Shown here: one piece after another, positions 5,305-6,214 of the stretch
Position numbering within the stretch: position 1 is the first letter of the stretch
How the letters are laid out: each line of letters begins with the position of its first letter
Origin: JAKIWV01 sp049800095
GTDB lineage: Archaea > Thermoplasmatota > Thermoplasmata > Lutacidiplasmatales > UBA184
NCBI GenBank assembly: GCA_049800095.1
Contig: JBARJD010000124.1
Coordinates: forward strand, 1-6,214
Direction: 5' to 3'
DNA: 6,214 bases
The notes under the pieces: model-generated
The model's input: only the letters and a program-made list of their open reading frames with translations
Told to the model about the DNA's origin: nothing
Databases searched by the model: none
Program-made: the position numbers and the translations under genes

Positions 5305-6214
5305 GTGAGAATCGTCGAGTTGTCCGACCTCCCCGACGATTTAGGAGCGCAGATTGGAGCCCTGAACTGGCTGGATGGGGATCCGCCCGTGGACGCCACC
5401 TACATGCGCCGCCGCCTTCGGCAACTGGGGTACCCGGTTTCGAAATACCAGGCGGTCCTGGCGGTCGATAGAGGTCAGGTGCTCGGTAAGGTCGAAACGG
5501 TTCTCCAGCCGTACGCAACGCCGGTGGGGACTGAATCCGCAGTCTGGGTGACCGGCGTGGTCACCCGGCCGGATGCGGTCCGTCTGGGCGTGGCTCGAGC
5601 GCTCTTGCAGGCGACCCATGCCCTCGAACGCACTGCCGGCCGGCGATGGGCTTTCCTCTGGACGCATCGCTCCTGGGCGGCGCATGGACTGTACGAAGAA
5701 CTGGGGTACCGGGACGTCTATGCCCCGCCGTCGGCGCTTCGACGCCTGCCCCGCTCGACCGGAAAGGCACTCCCGCGGGGATATGGCTGGAGGACCATTC
5801 GCCGAACCGAAGCCAGCCTGCTCGAGCGACTCCTTGAGGAGGCCTCACGGGGTCGGCAGGGTTTCATCCCGCGCTACCCCGGATCGTTCCGGGCTCGTTT
5901 CAAGCTCGGCTGGCGTCGACCGTCCGAATTTAGTGTGCTGACGATGGATTCGACACCCGTGGGCTACGCGCACGCGCCGCTAGGTCGCCACGCTCGGACG
6001 GCATACGAGGTCGTCGTAACGCACTCTCGCCATGCGACCGCCATGCTCGATGCCCTCGAACGAGGGTCCGCCGGCCGATGGCTCGCCATGGCGCGGACGA
6101 CATTCATCACGGATCACGAAGCCCTGTTTCGGCAGCGAGGCTACGCCGTCTATCGCCACTCGCATGCCACCATGATGGCGAAGCCACTGCTACCGGGGTC
6201 GCGGCGCCCCCGGG
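5305..6214 (+). CDS. GNAT family N-acetyltransferase, 3' end outside the window
   Basis: Predicted acetyl-CoA-dependent acetyltransferase, substrate unknown. The frame is open for 303 codons from the GTG at 5305 to the right edge with no stop, so the gene is partial. Residues 1-140 form a GNAT domain: RIVELSDLP at the start, the strand AVLAVDRGQVLGKVETVL (about 50-67), beta4 and motif A VWVTGVVTRPDAVRLGVARALL (start about 80, with Gly95 and Ala97 in the pyrophosphate loop), then AHGLYEELGYRDVY (127-139). Residues from about 200 read like a second, degenerate GNAT half: VLTMDSTPVGYA, then LFRQRGYAVYRHSHATMMAK, but with no R/Q-x-x-G-x-G/A loop. The tandem reading of the C-terminal part is inference. 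A strong SD precedes the start. It follows the SRPBCC gene by 51 nt, so the two are likely one transcription unit. Confidence 0.82.
   Translation, partial: MRIVELSDLPDDLGAQIGALNWLDGDPPVDATYMRRRLRQLGYPVSKYQAVLAVDRGQVLGKVETVLQPYATPVGTESAVWVTGVVTRPDAVRLGVARALLQATHALERTAGRRWAFLWTHRSWAAHGLYEELGYRDVYAPPSALRRLPRSTGKALPRGYGWRTIRRTEASLLERLLEEASRGRQGFIPRYPGSFRARFKLGWRRPSEFSVLTMDSTPVGYAHAPLGRHARTAYEVVVTHSRHATAMLDALERGSAGRWLAMARTTFITDHEALFRQRGYAVYRHSHATMMAKPLLPGSRRPR

Overview
This is a GC-rich (roughly 65% by eye), gene-dense window of ordinary chromosomal character, with no mobile element, rRNA, tRNA or CRISPR. The best guess for the source is an uncultured high-GC archaeon, possibly Thermoplasmatota-like. 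The basis is that several lead genes have an AT-rich TATA-like element about 25-30 nt upstream of the start and no Shine-Dalgarno (SD) sequence (clearest at 2081-2090 before the GTG at 2113). In contrast, the downstream operon gene at 5305 has a clean GGAGG. That mixture of leaderless first genes and SD-led internal genes is common in archaea. No taxonomic marker is present, so a bacterial source such as an actinobacterium is not excluded.

Layout. A GNAT acetyltransferase (36-863, +) converges on a PF00756-type esterase (882-1949, -). That esterase is divergent from a second, unrelated alpha/beta-hydrolase of the hormone-sensitive-lipase family (2113-3063, +). The HSL esterase converges on msrA (3080-3649, -), a peptide methionine-sulfoxide reductase. 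A 317-nt stretch with no convincing gene follows (3650-3966); it holds several short hairpins and one TATA-like element. Next is a three-zinc-ribbon protein with an Arg/Gly-rich tail (3967-4695, -), divergent from a small SRPBCC/AHSA1-like protein (4843-5253, +). Last is a second GNAT protein (5305-6214, +) that runs off the right edge, probably in one operon with the SRPBCC gene.

How they fit together. There is no obvious single pathway. The content is small-molecule modification (two acetyltransferases, two esterases), oxidative protein repair (MsrA), a possible ligand-binding protein (SRPBCC) and an uncharacterised, probably nucleic-acid-binding zinc protein. The most unusual items are the zinc-ribbon/RGG protein, a perfect 11-bp GC-rich inverted repeat ending 2 nt before the SRPBCC start codon, and a possible 17-codon leader ORF overlapping the esterase start by GTGA.
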